Numbered from the stretch's first letter, positions 17,701 to 26,445 are shown. The stretch: 56,656 nucleotides of DNA from Paraburkholderia sp. (GCF_024281035.1 NZ_JAMXLH010000045.1:1-56656); one strand, 5' to 3'. The notes: a model not told the origin generated them from the sequence alone. Numbers and translations: made by a program.

Positions 17701-17783
17701 GGTGCTCGCTGGCTGCGTGGGCGTACGAACCCGGCAAGGGGACGGCGTGGGATCAGGCGTGGGAGGTCTACCAGGGTCGATAA
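14721..17783 (+). CDS. secreted multidomain GH18 chitinase with two PKD and two CBM5/12 domains
   Basis: Hydrolyses chitin outside the cell. The 1020-residue precursor has a signal peptide (about 1-41, ANAALAA), an N-terminal Ig-like domain (about 45-165), and a GH18 barrel (about 190-595) with SIGGW and the catalytic DGVDIDWE (339-346, acid Glu346). The YDYYG and FSWEID strands are present. Two PKD domains (about 605-695, 707-795; NHPPVANAG, NQPPVAHLSG) and two CBM5/12 modules (about 836-892 and 963-1020) follow, joined by G/N/S/E linkers. The start is a TTG at 14721, 11 bases after AAGGA; the next ATG (14751) has no ribosome site and would shorten the basic part of the signal. Single-gene transcript ending at a clear terminator. 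Confidence 0.95.
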   Translation: MSLKKSSRHPMPAIAAGGIPALVTATIAAASALCFANAALAAPGTPNLKAYEITSQPHGFVEINLEKANSGAPAYKDVVKLNQQVNVPLPFNIWSGGTAVKAVAVVDGVVDPSSEIQLTPGTAQSGTVFANVATPGVKKMQVRAIDANGASSDSTPLSVTVFDTVSELADDLPNNASSHHKPYANKSGSVVGSYFATWSIYERKFNVDNVPVENLTHLLYGFVPICGGANVNASLAHDMPSSFRTLQSSCAGLPDFSVAIHDIYGEMAKSLPGQGTNSKLKGVLGQMMAAKKRNPDLKILPSIGGWTLSDPFFQMHDAAKRKVFVDSVEQLLRTWKFFDGVDIDWEFPGGKGANPQIGDPVKDGPLYVTLMKELRQMLDGLSQETGKTYQLTSAIGAGKDKIDVVNYKDATKYMDYIFDMTYDYYGAFSLTKLGHQAAMYAPAWRPDTVYTTDNSIKALIAQGVDPKKLVVGAAAYGRGWTGVSGYTDGNPFTGTAKGPHAGQWEKGVIDYKELKAKMIGANGVGINGYEYHYDQAAEGPYVFNKSTGDLLTFDDPRSVRAKGDYVRAQQLGGLFSWEIDADDGDILNAMHAGLGHDEGGSAPANHPPVANAGQNMTVNGAQTVTLDASKSRDPDGDKLTYQWEQVQGAPLAIADAASVKASVAIPAVEQETNFVFQVTVTDPAGLSSSARVTVTAQAEATIAPPAENQPPVAHLSGPATADAGQTVTLSAAKSSDPDGDKLTFAWTVPGGIEAQKNGATLTFTAPPLSADKTFTFEVKVSDGKLSATAKHSVLVKAAQTGGGESGGNGGNGGNGGGESGGNGGNGGGESGGNGAHPQYKPGTQYKAGDVVTNGGKLYQCKPFPFSGWCSAAPSAYEPGKGFAWSDAWTLIGESSGSGNGSGNGSGGGENGGSGNGSGNGSGSGESGGSGNGSGNGSGSGENGGSGNGSGNGSGNGESGSSHPSYKEGTKYGPGDIVSNHGKLYRCKPSPFGGWCSLAAWAYEPGKGTAWDQAWEVYQGR

Positions 17784-17877
17784 CCCCGGCTGAAAAATGA
17801 CGTGCGCCGCGTGCCGGAATATCGGCCGCGGCGCAGGCGGCAGGCATCGAAGGATGCACATGCCGTTTCTCATCCCG

Positions 17878-17905
17878 CCCCGCGAACGCAAGCTCGCGGG
17901 GTTTT
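17878..17905 (+). terminator. rho-independent terminator of the chitinase gene
   Basis: Stem CCCCGCGA / TCGCGGGG (8 bp, 8-base loop) followed by TTTT, 95 bases past the chitinase stop and just before the convergent kinase gene ends. Confidence 0.82.
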
Positions 17906-17918
17906 CTCGCTGAACGCG

Positions 17919-20216
17919 CTATTCGGCCAGCGCGTCCGCCTCGACCCTCGGCAGACGAATCGTGAAGCTGCTGCCGCGGCCCGGCGTCGACGCGACGTCG
18001 ATCCGGCCGCCGTGTCGCGTAACGACCGCCTGCACGAGCGGCAACCCGAGACCGACGCCGAGCGCGGGATCGTCGCTCGCACCCGCTGCCTGAAAAAACG
18101 GCTCGAACAAATGCGGCAGCGCGTCGGCGGCAATGCCGATGCCGCGATCCTCGACGCGAATCACCACGTCGACATCCTGCGTCTCGACGTGGACATCGAC
18201 CGTCGTTCCAGGCGGCGAGTACTTGATCGCGTTGTCGAGCAGATTGATGAGCGAACGCAACAGCATGTCGCGGTTGCCGAGCACGAAGGCCTCGTCGCCG
18301 TGCACGTGCGGCCCCTCGACGTCGATCTTCTTCGCCGCCGCGCCATGCCAGACCTGATCGACGGCCTCGGCCGCGAGATCCGCGGCGGCCAGCGGCACAT
18401 AGGTGCGGGCATCGAGATGCTCGGCGCGCGACAGTTGCGTGAATTCCTGCGCGACGCGCAGGCTGTAATCGACGAGCCGCTGCAGGTTCGCGAGAAAATC
18501 CGCGTCCGTGCGGCGCCCGCTCGCCCCGTGTTCGTTGAGCAGCAGCAGCATCGTCGCGAGCGGATTACGCAGATCGTGCGCCATGTGCCGCAGCGTCATC
18601 CGGTCCCGCTCCGCCGCGGCCTTGATCTCGTGCACGTCGACGAAGCAGATCATGCTGCCCGCGTCCGCGAGATCGGCGCCGTCGCCGAACGGCGTCACCA
18701 TCATCATCTGCGTGCGCCCGTTCAGCGTCAGCTCGGCCGTGCGGATTTCGCACGACGCCTTTGCAGCGGCGCTTTCCTTGCGCGCGAGCGAGAGAATCGC
18801 GCGATGCGCCTCGTCCTGATCGTCGCCCGCGAGCAGGTCGAGCAACTCGCGCCCCTGCTCGTTGCTCAGCACGAGCTTCGAGCCCTGCTCGACGAACACC
18901 GGATACGGCAGCGACTGAATCAGTTCGACATACGCGGTGCGGGATTCGCGAATGCGGCGCATCAGGTCGCCGATCTCGTCGATGGGCCGCGAATCGTCCG
19001 AAACCGGCGGCAGCACGCCGCCCGCCGTGCCGGAACGCAGCACGTCCAGCTCGCGCTGCAGCGCACTGTGCGCATTGTTCGCGCGCCGCCAGCCATACAC
19101 CGCATAGACGAGTACGCAGATCGCCAGCGCCGGTCCGACCGGCATCCAGTGATGGCTCACCTGCGGCAGCACGGACAGCGCCGCGATGACGAAGACCGCC
19201 CATCCGAATGCGAACAGGTTCAGACGGCGGCGCGGCGTGAGCACGCAGATCGCGATCATGCCGAGCGCGATGCCCACGCCGATCGCCATCTGCGCGAGCG
19301 GCGGCACGCGCAGGTCGATGCGGCCGTGAAGCAAGGCATTGGTGGCGATTGCGTCGATCTGCACGCGGGCCAGCGGCGCGCTCGCTGCGGACAGCCGGTA
19401 TGGGCCGCCCGCGAGATCGGTCGCCGTGTCGCCGACGAATACGATCCGCCCCGCCAGCGCGCTGTCCGGCACGCGCCCTTCGAGCACGTCGATATAGGAA
19501 TACTGATCGAGATTGAAATGCGTCGGCAGCGCGAGCGCCAGTGCGCCGGGCACGATCTGCCCCATCGACGACACCTGCGCCTGGATGAAGCGGCGAATAT
19601 CGCGCAGCGGCTCGACGTCGCCCGCGACGCGCAGCGCCTGCAGCACCACGTGCGGCTCCTCCTCGCCCGTCGCACGCACCTTGAGATACGGCACGATGCC
19701 CTGCACCGTATGGCCCGCCCCGACGAGCAGATTGCGCTGGCCGATTGCGGCAGCCGCCGCGGCTAGCGCCGGCGACGGCGGCAGCACCACCTCCGCGTGG
19801 CCGACCTGCGCGCTCGACTGCGCGCTCAGCACGACGCGCCCATGCCGGGCGATTGCGGGCGCGAGCAGTGCGTCCTCCGGTTGCGGCGTCACCATCGCGA
19901 AATCGAGACACACGGCCGCCGCGCCATGCAGGCGCGCGAGCAGCCGCACATCCGTCGCCCGCGAATAGGCAGCGACCGGCCCGAGCGCCGCGACCGTGCG
20001 CGCATCGATCACGACGGTCGCGACCCGGCTACGGCTGACCGGCCGCGCGCGCGGCGCAACGAGCCCCCAGTGAAGGCGGTCGAGCGGCGCGAACAGCACC
20101 TCGCCGGCCGGCGTATAGCCATACGCGGCAGCGGCGAGCAAACCGATCGCGACGCCCCAACTGGAAAAGCCCGCGCCGACGATCTGATCGAGCACGCGCG
20201 CGAATCCTCTACGCAT
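17919..20216 (-). CDS. CHASE2-domain sensor histidine kinase
   Basis: Membrane-bound two-component sensor. The 765-residue protein has one N-terminal membrane helix (about 17-35) and a large extracytoplasmic CHASE2 domain (about 60-300: VVIDARTVAALGP...IVFVGDTATDLAGGPYRL). Three closely spaced membrane helices (about 310-380), a PAS-like segment (about 420-520: LIQSLPYPVFVEQGSKLVLSN), a HisKA domain with phospho-His about 546 in HMAHDLRNPLA, and a HATPase domain follow. The HATPase domain has LLDNAIKYSP, VEDRGIGI, LFEPFF and GVGLGLPLV. No response regulator adjoins it. It is convergent with the chitinase. A partner could be the OmpR-type regulator at 2149-2832, but nothing in the sequence proves this. 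Confidence 0.92.
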   Translation of the reverse strand: MRRGFARVLDQIVGAGFSSWGVAIGLLAAAAYGYTPAGEVLFAPLDRLHWGLVAPRARPVSRSRVATVVIDARTVAALGPVAAYSRATDVRLLARLHGAAAVCLDFAMVTPQPEDALLAPAIARHGRVVLSAQSSAQVGHAEVVLPPSPALAAAAAAIGQRNLLVGAGHTVQGIVPYLKVRATGEEEPHVVLQALRVAGDVEPLRDIRRFIQAQVSSMGQIVPGALALALPTHFNLDQYSYIDVLEGRVPDSALAGRIVFVGDTATDLAGGPYRLSAASAPLARVQIDAIATNALLHGRIDLRVPPLAQMAIGVGIALGMIAICVLTPRRRLNLFAFGWAVFVIAALSVLPQVSHHWMPVGPALAICVLVYAVYGWRRANNAHSALQRELDVLRSGTAGGVLPPVSDDSRPIDEIGDLMRRIRESRTAYVELIQSLPYPVFVEQGSKLVLSNEQGRELLDLLAGDDQDEAHRAILSLARKESAAAKASCEIRTAELTLNGRTQMMMVTPFGDGADLADAGSMICFVDVHEIKAAAERDRMTLRHMAHDLRNPLATMLLLLNEHGASGRRTDADFLANLQRLVDYSLRVAQEFTQLSRAEHLDARTYVPLAAADLAAEAVDQVWHGAAAKKIDVEGPHVHGDEAFVLGNRDMLLRSLINLLDNAIKYSPPGTTVDVHVETQDVDVVIRVEDRGIGIAADALPHLFEPFFQAAGASDDPALGVGLGLPLVQAVVTRHGGRIDVASTPGRGSSFTIRLPRVEADALAE

Positions 20217-20327
20217 GTACGTTTTTCCTCTGTCTTATTCGGACATCCGCATTCGGTGCAATCGATCCGCACAGCCGATCCGCACAACTGCACCGCTTGA
20301 TCGTCGTGATGACGGCATGGCCTGCTC

Positions 20328-20516
20328 CGGATGGGAATCACAGCAAGAACAATGCATCGGGGTGCAACGTGCAGCGGGCCGGATGATGTCCGGCGAATGC
20401 GCAATAGGAACCGAACGATCCCGAACGGGAATCGCGGCTGGAACAATGAATCGGGATGCAATATGCGGCGGACCGGACGATATCCCGGCGGATGCGGGAG
20501 CCGGTCCGAATGACCC
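20328..20516. repeat. diverged 94-bp tandem duplication
   Basis: Two head-to-tail copies, 20328-20421 and 20422-20516, align over their full length at roughly three quarters identity by eye. Shared blocks include GGGAATC, GAACAATG, ATCGGG, GATGTCCGGCG-like and GCGGATGCG-like. The junction contains an imperfect palindrome around CGATCCCGAACGGGAATCG. No open frame is conserved between copies. Confidence 0.8.
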
Positions 20517-20686
20517 TGGATCGGGCTGGATCGGGATCGGGAGACTCAGCGATGGTATCCAATCGCTACTGGAAAAAGCGCCTCAAAGCCTGTTTTTAGT
20601 TCTTGTCCTGGTTATATCGCCAACTCATTAGGACGAGTCCTGGGTTTTGTTGTGGGCTCTATCCTGGATTTTGGCGCGCGCCGATC

Positions 20687-20708
20687 CGCCGCTGCTTACG
20701 CAGCGGCG
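20687..20708 (-). terminator. hairpin downstream of the RND pump gene (possible terminator)
   Basis: Perfect 9-bp stem CGCCGCTGC / GCAGCGGCG with a TTAC loop, 43 bases past the pump stop codon. There is no T-run on the minus strand, so termination activity is uncertain; it may only protect the mRNA 3' end. Confidence 0.45.
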
Positions 20709-20750
20709 AGTCTGTTGCATCCTCCGGTTGAATCCGCGGCCCGTTTCGAC

Positions 20751-23700
20751 CTATCGCCGTGCAGCGGGGAGCGCATGCCGCACGCCCAGCAGCAGACGCA
20801 GCAGCACCGGCAGCACCACCAGCACCAGCGGCATTTGCACGATCAGGCCCGAGATGATGGCCACCGCGAGCGGCTGCTGCATCGCGGCGCCCTGGCCCAG
20901 TGCGAACGCGAGCGGCAGGAGCGCGAGGATTGCGGCAATGGTCGTCATCGCAATGGGGCGCAGGCGGTTGCGGCCCGCGGCCTGCAGCGCCTCGTGAACG
21001 CCCATCCCTTCGTCGCGCACGAGGCCCTGAAATTCCGACACGTAGAAGATCGCGACTTCCGTCACGATGCCGACGATCATCGTCATCCCCATCATCGCCG
21101 AGATATTCAGCTCGATGCCGGTGACCCACAGGCCGATGAACACCGCGCCGGCCGCAAGCAGCGGCATGGCCAAGACGGCCAGCGCCACGCGAAAGCGCTC
21201 GTAGAGGAACAGCAGCAGTCCGAACACCAGTGCGAGCGCGGCGCCGAACACGGCAATGAGGCCCTTGAAGGCAATTTGCTGTTGCTGATAGAGGCCGCCA
21301 AGCTCGTAATAAACGCCCGCTGGCAGCAGGTGCTGATCGGCGAGCGCGTGCTGCACGTCGGCGATGGTCGAGCCGAGGTCGCGCCCGTCGATGCGCGCCG
21401 TCACCGCCACCATGCGCTTGAGATTGTCGCGGCTGATCTCGGGCTGGCCGCTCACCGTCACGCGCTCGGCCACACGCGACAGCGCGAACATATGCCCGTC
21501 CGGCGCGCGTATCGGCAACTGGCCGAGCGCGGTATCGGTCATGTGCATCGCGCCCCGTGCGCGCACGCGCACGCCGATACTCTTCGGGCCGTCCTGATAC
21601 TGCGTGGCCACGTTGCCGTCGAGCAGGTCGTTCACCTGCTGCGCGATAGCCTGCGGGTCCATGGCCTCGGCGGCCGCGGCATCGGCGCGGATGTGCAGGT
21701 CGATGGCGTCGCCGGCCGGGTTGATGCCGTCATCGACGTCGACAATGCCGGGAATCTTGCCGATGCGCGCGGCGACGCGCTCCGCGGTGTCGTCGAGAAC
21801 GTTCTGGTCGTCGGAGTAGATCTTGATCTGCACGGGCTGCGGCACATCCGTGAGGTCGCCGATGAGATCCTCCATCAACTGCGCAAGCTCGATGCTCACG
21901 CCGGGAACCTGGGTTTCGATCTGCGAGCGGATTTCCTCCATCACGGTGTCGATGGGTTCGCGCTTGCCCGGCTTCAGGCGCACGAAGAAGTCGCCCATGT
22001 TGGGTTCGTTGAGGTCGCCGCCCAGGCCCGCACCCGTGCGCCGCGAGTAGGTGGCCACGTTCGGATTGGCGCGGATGATCGCCTCGATCTGCTGCATGAG
22101 GCGATCGGTCTCGGTGATCGAAGTGCCCGGCTTCGTGTGGTAGTCGAGCACGAAGCCGCCTTCGTCCATCGACGGCATGAATCCGCTGCCCACCCGCGTG
22201 AAGGCGAGCGCCGCAACGAGCGTGAGCGGCACGACGAGCGCCAGCACCCAGGCGGGCCGTGCGCTCACGGTTGCGACGAGTTGGGCGTAGCGGTGATTCA
22301 GCCACGCGGCGAAGCGTGTTTCGCTGTGCTCTTCGGCGTCTTTCGCGGTGAGCCAGTGGTCGCACAGAATGGGGATGGCCAGCCACGTCACGAGAAACGA
22401 GATGAAGAGCGCGCTCGCCATGGTGATGGAGAGCGCCTTGAAGAACGCGCCCGTCACGCCCGAGAGAAACGCCAGCGGCACGAAGATGATGAGCGTGGCC
22501 GCCGACGAGCCCGCAAGCGGTCGCGTGAATTCGAGCGCCGCACTCATCACCCGGCCATGGAAGGCGTGAGCGCCGGCCTCGCGCACGCGCCGCGCGATGT
22601 GCTCGATCATGACGATGGCGTCGTCAATCACGAGACCCACGGCAGCAGCCATGCCGCCGAGCGTCATGATGTTGAAGCCCATGCCGAAGATGTCGAGCAT
22701 GAGAATGGTCGCGGCCATGACGACAGGCACGAGCGCGACGGCGATCAGCATCACCTTCACGTTGCGCAGGAATACGAAGAGCGTGAGCGCGGCGAGCACC
22801 AGGCCGATCATGATGGCATCGCGCACGCTCGTGGCCGAGGCGATCACGAGCTCGCTCTGGTCGTACCAGTTTGCGAGATGCACGCCGGGCGGCATCTGCC
22901 TGTCGAAGGCGGCAAGGCGTGCGCGGATGGCCTGCGCCATCGCCACGCTGTTTGCGCCCGGTTGCTGGAAGACATTGATCAGTACGGCATCCTTGCCGTC
23001 CGCCGTCACGCGAATCCACTGCGGCACGGTGCCCTGCGCGACCGTTGCAATATCGCCGAGACGTACCTGATTCGCCTGGTTCGTGCCGCGCGTGGCGACG
23101 ACCACGTTTTTCAGCGCATCGAGGCCGTCCACGGGGGAATTCGCCACCACGAGATAGAGCTTGTCGTGGTCCTCGATGCGCCCGGTGGCCATCAGCACGT
23201 TGCCCGCTCCGATCGCCCGCGAGACATCGGCGACCGAGAGCTTGTACGCCGCGAGGCGCGCCGGATCGACGGCGACTTCGAGTTCGTCGCGCGCGCCGCC
23301 CGTGACCTCGACGCGCGCCACGCCTTCAACCGACGACAGCAGCGGGCGCAGCTGGAGCTGCGCGAGATCGTGGAGTTGCGACAGCGAGAGCCGCGACGAC
23401 GTGAGGCTGTACGCGAGCACGGGAAACACGGTCGGGTCCATGCGGCGCACCTGCATGGTCGTGCCGGGCGGCAGCGTCGCGAGGATCTCGGCAATCGCCG
23501 ATTGCGCCTGCAACGTGGCCTGCGACATGTCGGTGCCCCAATCGAAGTTCAGCGAAATTTGCGCTGAGCCCCGGCTGGTCGTCGATTTCACGTCGCGCAC
23601 GCCCGGCACGCGCCGCAGCGCTTCTTCGACGGGCACGGTGACGAGCGTGGCCATCTGTTCGGCGGGGCGGTCGCCCGCATCGAGCGAGACGACCGCGCGC

Positions 23701-23828
23701 GGAAACGCGACGTTCGGAAAGAGCGAGATCGGCAGACGCAGGCCGGTGAGCGCGCCTGCAATGGCGCCAAGCGCGATCACGAACAACAGGGAGCGCCGGT
23801 GGCGCTGCATCCATTCGCTGAAATTCAT
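20751..23828 (-). CDS. RND-family inner-membrane efflux pump
   Basis: Proton-driven export pump of 1025 residues, the usual RND length. There are two related halves, each starting with a membrane helix and a large periplasmic loop. TM4 carries the proton-relay pair in VGLVIDDAIVMIEH (Asp-Asp), as in drug-type rather than CzcA-type pumps. Other family marks are GLRLPISLFPNV near the N terminus, RVGSGFMPSMDEGGF at the start of the second half and MMGMTMIVGIVTEVAIFYV late. It overlaps the adaptor gene by four bases. Substrate cannot be told from sequence; both halves and the key aspartates are intact. Confidence 0.93.
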   Translation of the reverse strand: MNFSEWMQRHRRSLLFVIALGAIAGALTGLRLPISLFPNVAFPRAVVSLDAGDRPAEQMATLVTVPVEEALRRVPGVRDVKSTTSRGSAQISLNFDWGTDMSQATLQAQSAIAEILATLPPGTTMQVRRMDPTVFPVLAYSLTSSRLSLSQLHDLAQLQLRPLLSSVEGVARVEVTGGARDELEVAVDPARLAAYKLSVADVSRAIGAGNVLMATGRIEDHDKLYLVVANSPVDGLDALKNVVVATRGTNQANQVRLGDIATVAQGTVPQWIRVTADGKDAVLINVFQQPGANSVAMAQAIRARLAAFDRQMPPGVHLANWYDQSELVIASATSVRDAIMIGLVLAALTLFVFLRNVKVMLIAVALVPVVMAATILMLDIFGMGFNIMTLGGMAAAVGLVIDDAIVMIEHIARRVREAGAHAFHGRVMSAALEFTRPLAGSSAATLIIFVPLAFLSGVTGAFFKALSITMASALFISFLVTWLAIPILCDHWLTAKDAEEHSETRFAAWLNHRYAQLVATVSARPAWVLALVVPLTLVAALAFTRVGSGFMPSMDEGGFVLDYHTKPGTSITETDRLMQQIEAIIRANPNVATYSRRTGAGLGGDLNEPNMGDFFVRLKPGKREPIDTVMEEIRSQIETQVPGVSIELAQLMEDLIGDLTDVPQPVQIKIYSDDQNVLDDTAERVAARIGKIPGIVDVDDGINPAGDAIDLHIRADAAAAEAMDPQAIAQQVNDLLDGNVATQYQDGPKSIGVRVRARGAMHMTDTALGQLPIRAPDGHMFALSRVAERVTVSGQPEISRDNLKRMVAVTARIDGRDLGSTIADVQHALADQHLLPAGVYYELGGLYQQQQIAFKGLIAVFGAALALVFGLLLFLYERFRVALAVLAMPLLAAGAVFIGLWVTGIELNISAMMGMTMIVGIVTEVAIFYVSEFQGLVRDEGMGVHEALQAAGRNRLRPIAMTTIAAILALLPLAFALGQGAAMQQPLAVAIISGLIVQMPLVLVVLPVLLRLLLGVRHALPAARR

Positions 23829-24955
23829 TGCGCGCCGCCTTGTGCGACGCGCACGGCCATGCCGTCTTCGAGTTCGTAGTTGCCGCTCACAACCAGACCG
23901 CGCGTGGCGTCGAGCGCGCCGTCCACGCCGTACGTCCCGCCGTGCTCGACTTTCACGGTCACGTTCACGCGGTGCGCCTTGTTACCCGGCATCAACTGGT
24001 ACACGTACTGGCCCCTGGCATCCTGCAGCACGGCTGCGCGCGGCACCTCCCACCAGGTGCCCGTCTGCGTGTCGATCTCGGCGCGCACGCGCATGCCCGG
24101 CAGGAACGCCGCGCCCGTGAGCGGCACGGCGGCGCCGACATTCACGAGCTGGGTCTGCGCATCGACGGCCGCCCCCACCATCGCGACCTGACCTTGCGCC
24201 TGCGCGGACGCCTGGGCGGCAGTCAGCGGATGCAGCACGACGCGGTCGCCCGCGTGGATCATCGCGGCATCGGCGGATTCCACGCCGAGCGAGACGTTGG
24301 CCGCGTGCGCGCCGGAAGCGTTCATGCTGACCAGTTGCGCGAGCGAGGTGCCGGCCTGCACCTGGTCGCCGGGTGCGACACTCATCTGCGCGACCACGCC
24401 GGAGGCCGGCGCCGTAACGGTCGTTGCGCCCGCAGCGATGCCCGACGCTTGCTGCGCGGCGAGCGCCTGCTGAGCGTCTTCGAGCGCCTTCTGCGCGGTG
24501 TCGAGCTGCGATTGCGTGGCCAGGCCATCGCGAAAGAGCGCCCCGGTGCGCGAGAGCTCGCCGCGTGCGAGCGTGGCGGCGCTCTTCGCCTGGGCGAAGG
24601 CGACCACCGTGCCGGGATCGCCCTGCACCACGACAAGCGGTGTGCCGCGTGCAACCGTCTGGCCCGGCTGTACCAGAACGCGCATCACACGCGCCACGTA
24701 GGGCAGGCTAACGGTGACCGCATTACCGGCGGTGCTGCCGACCACGCCGTAAGCGACGACCCGTTGCGAGACGGGCTTGCGCATGACCGGCACGACCTGC
24801 ACGGCAACGGAGGCCGCAGGTTCGGCGGCAGCGGCATCATCGGCGTGCGCGCTGCGCGTGCACAGGAGCGCCGCGCCGGCAGCGATCGAACCGGCGGCAC
24901 ACAGGGCATACGCGGCGGCACGCAGGGAAAAGTAGCGTTCTGGCATGGGCATCAT
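23825..24955 (-). CDS. RND efflux periplasmic adaptor (membrane fusion protein)
   Basis: A 376-residue adaptor linking pump and outer-membrane channel. It has an N-terminal signal or anchor (about 9-38), a first lipoyl half (VARVMRVLVQPGQTVARGTPLVVVQG), a short alpha-helical hairpin (about 120-170: AQAKSAATLARGELSRTGALFRDGLATQSQLDTAQKALEDAQQALAAQQ), a second lipoyl half (TTVTAPASGVVAQMSVAPGDQVQAGTSLAQLV) and a beta-barrel/MPD end. Starts at the ATG at 24955, overlapping the channel-gene stop (TGATG). The short hairpin is typical of adaptors that work with TolC-like lipoproteins. Confidence 0.92.
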   Translation of the reverse strand: MMPMPERYFSLRAAAYALCAAGSIAAGAALLCTRSAHADDAAAAEPAASVAVQVVPVMRKPVSQRVVAYGVVGSTAGNAVTVSLPYVARVMRVLVQPGQTVARGTPLVVVQGDPGTVVAFAQAKSAATLARGELSRTGALFRDGLATQSQLDTAQKALEDAQQALAAQQASGIAAGATTVTAPASGVVAQMSVAPGDQVQAGTSLAQLVSMNASGAHAANVSLGVESADAAMIHAGDRVVLHPLTAAQASAQAQGQVAMVGAAVDAQTQLVNVGAAVPLTGAAFLPGMRVRAEIDTQTGTWWEVPRAAVLQDARGQYVYQLMPGNKAHRVNVTVKVEHGGTYGVDGALDATRGLVVSGNYELEDGMAVRVAQGGAQ

Positions 24956-26445
24956 CAGCGAGTAGCAGGAGCGTTCGTGGCGGCGTCTGCCGGGGCATGC
25001 GCCGGACCGTTGGAGTTGCCGTGCGCGGCGGGTGCATCGGCGTACGGATCGGGGATCGCGCTGCCGAGCAGGGCTTGCAGCGAAATGCGCTGCTCGGCGA
25101 GCGCCTCGCGAGCCGTGGCGGCGTCCACCTGACGCGCGAGCGCGGCGCTTTGCGCATCGACGTATTGGCCGAGCACGATGTTGTGCGCCGCGTAGGCGTC
25201 GTGCGCGCGGGCAGCCGCTTCGTTCAGCCCGGGCAGCGCTGCTTCGTCCTGTGCGAGCTGCTGCCCGGCGAGTGTGTTAGCGGCGCGCAGATGCGCGATA
25301 TCGGCGTAAGCGGTGTTCAGGCGGTCCTGGTATTCGTCGGCGAGACGCTGGCGCGTGGCCTGCTCGATGGCGATATTGCCGCGATTGCGGTTGAACACCG
25401 GCAGCGTGAGATTGATGGCGAAGCCGCTCGTGTAGATTTCCGATGTGTCGCGCTGACGGGTAAAGCCGACCGAAAGGCTCGGAAACTGATTGAGGATCGC
25501 CGCGCGGTACTTCTGCTCTTGCGCTTCATAGCCCGCCTGCAACGCGATCAGGTCAGGCCGGCGCTGCGGCAGTGCTGCGACGGCGGCGTCCAGCGTCGCC
25601 GCGTCGAGCGGCTCGACGGCGGCCGCGCCGACGAGCGGCAGGTCGACTTCCGGCGCGAGACCCAGCAGCGCGTTCAGGTCGTGGTGCGTCTGCTCGCGTG
25701 CCTGCTGTATGTCGCTGTATTGCTTGCGCGCGTCCTGCCAGGCCGTGAGGGCGGCGGTCGCGGTGTCGGCGGTTACGTTGTGCTCGCTCGCCGCGTGCGC
25801 CGTGCGCGTGTAGCGCGTTTGCGCGAGTTCGGCCTGCTGCGCGAGCAGAGGCAGCACGTCGTCCTGGAAGCGCATCTTCACGAAGAGCTGGCGCGCCTGC
25901 GCCACCACCTGCCATTCCTGCCAGAGCAGGCCGAGGTCGGTCTTGCTCACCGTTGCATCCGCGGACTTTTTGTTCGCGCTGCGCGTGACGATGGCCATGA
26001 CGTCCATGCTCAGGCCATAGCTGAACGCGCGTGAAAATCCGGCCGCGCCAGGATAGTCGCTCGATATGCTCACCTGGGGATCGGGCAGCAGTCCCGCCGA
26101 AAATGCCTGCGCCCGAGCGATGCCGAGATCGTCGCGCGCGAGCCTGAGATCGGGATTGTTCGCGACCGCCAGTATCGCGACGTCTTCCATGTCGAAGCCA
26201 TCGGATGGGTCGAAGCGGTGCGCGGCGAGCTCGGGCAGCGGCATCTTCGCAGGATCGATCCGTACGCGCGCGAGTGCTGCCTGGGTGAGCAGCGAGTCGC
26301 TCGAAGGCAGGGGTTTTGCGTGATAGACGGCGCAGCCGGAAAGCAGCGTGGTGGCAGACGCCATGACGGCCAGCGCGGCACGGATTGGGGAAGCAGTGGA
26401 GCCGCCGACACGATTGCGCGGCGCGTGAGGTAAAAGGCAATGCAA
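24955..26445 (-). CDS. outer-membrane efflux lipoprotein (TolC/OprM family)
   Basis: Outer-membrane exit duct of the RND system, 496 residues. Lipobox LLSGC places the acylated Cys at about residue 37. The body has the two-fold TolC repeat, with long helices (for example VVAQARQLFVKMRFQDDVLPLLAQQAELAQTRY) and RRPDLIALQAGYEAQEQKYRAAILNQFPSLSVG. It begins with TTG at 26445, six bases after GGGAG; the next ATG would leave too short a signal. It is the first gene of the operon, an order (channel, adaptor, pump) less common than adaptor-pump-channel. Confidence 0.9.
   Translation of the reverse strand: MHCLLPHAPRNRVGGSTASPIRAALAVMASATTLLSGCAVYHAKPLPSSDSLLTQAALARVRIDPAKMPLPELAAHRFDPSDGFDMEDVAILAVANNPDLRLARDDLGIARAQAFSAGLLPDPQVSISSDYPGAAGFSRAFSYGLSMDVMAIVTRSANKKSADATVSKTDLGLLWQEWQVVAQARQLFVKMRFQDDVLPLLAQQAELAQTRYTRTAHAASEHNVTADTATAALTAWQDARKQYSDIQQAREQTHHDLNALLGLAPEVDLPLVGAAAVEPLDAATLDAAVAALPQRRPDLIALQAGYEAQEQKYRAAILNQFPSLSVGFTRQRDTSEIYTSGFAINLTLPVFNRNRGNIAIEQATRQRLADEYQDRLNTAYADIAHLRAANTLAGQQLAQDEAALPGLNEAAARAHDAYAAHNIVLGQYVDAQSAALARQVDAATAREALAEQRISLQALLGSAIPDPYADAPAAHGNSNGPAHAPADAATNAPATR

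Larger units (their letters stand above)
20217..20750. other. intergenic region with a tandem duplication, between kinase and RND pump genes
   Basis: 534 bases; the open frames here are products of the repeat and have no family resemblance. It carries the kinase promoter on the left and the end of the RND operon on the right. The main content is the 94-bp duplication at 20328-20516. Confidence 0.55.

Noticed and set aside
14703..17891. Open frame of about 1060 codons on the minus strand across the chitinase gene
   Set aside because: Arg/Val-rich composition without domains, wholly antisense to a well-supported chitinase; a product of high GC codon use.
20215..20631. 138-codon open frame across the 94-bp duplication
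   Set aside because: The frame is not conserved between the two repeat copies and has no ribosome site.
20652..23567. 970-codon plus-strand open frame across the RND pump gene
   Set aside because: Composition dominated by Arg, His and Glu and antisense to an intact RND pump.
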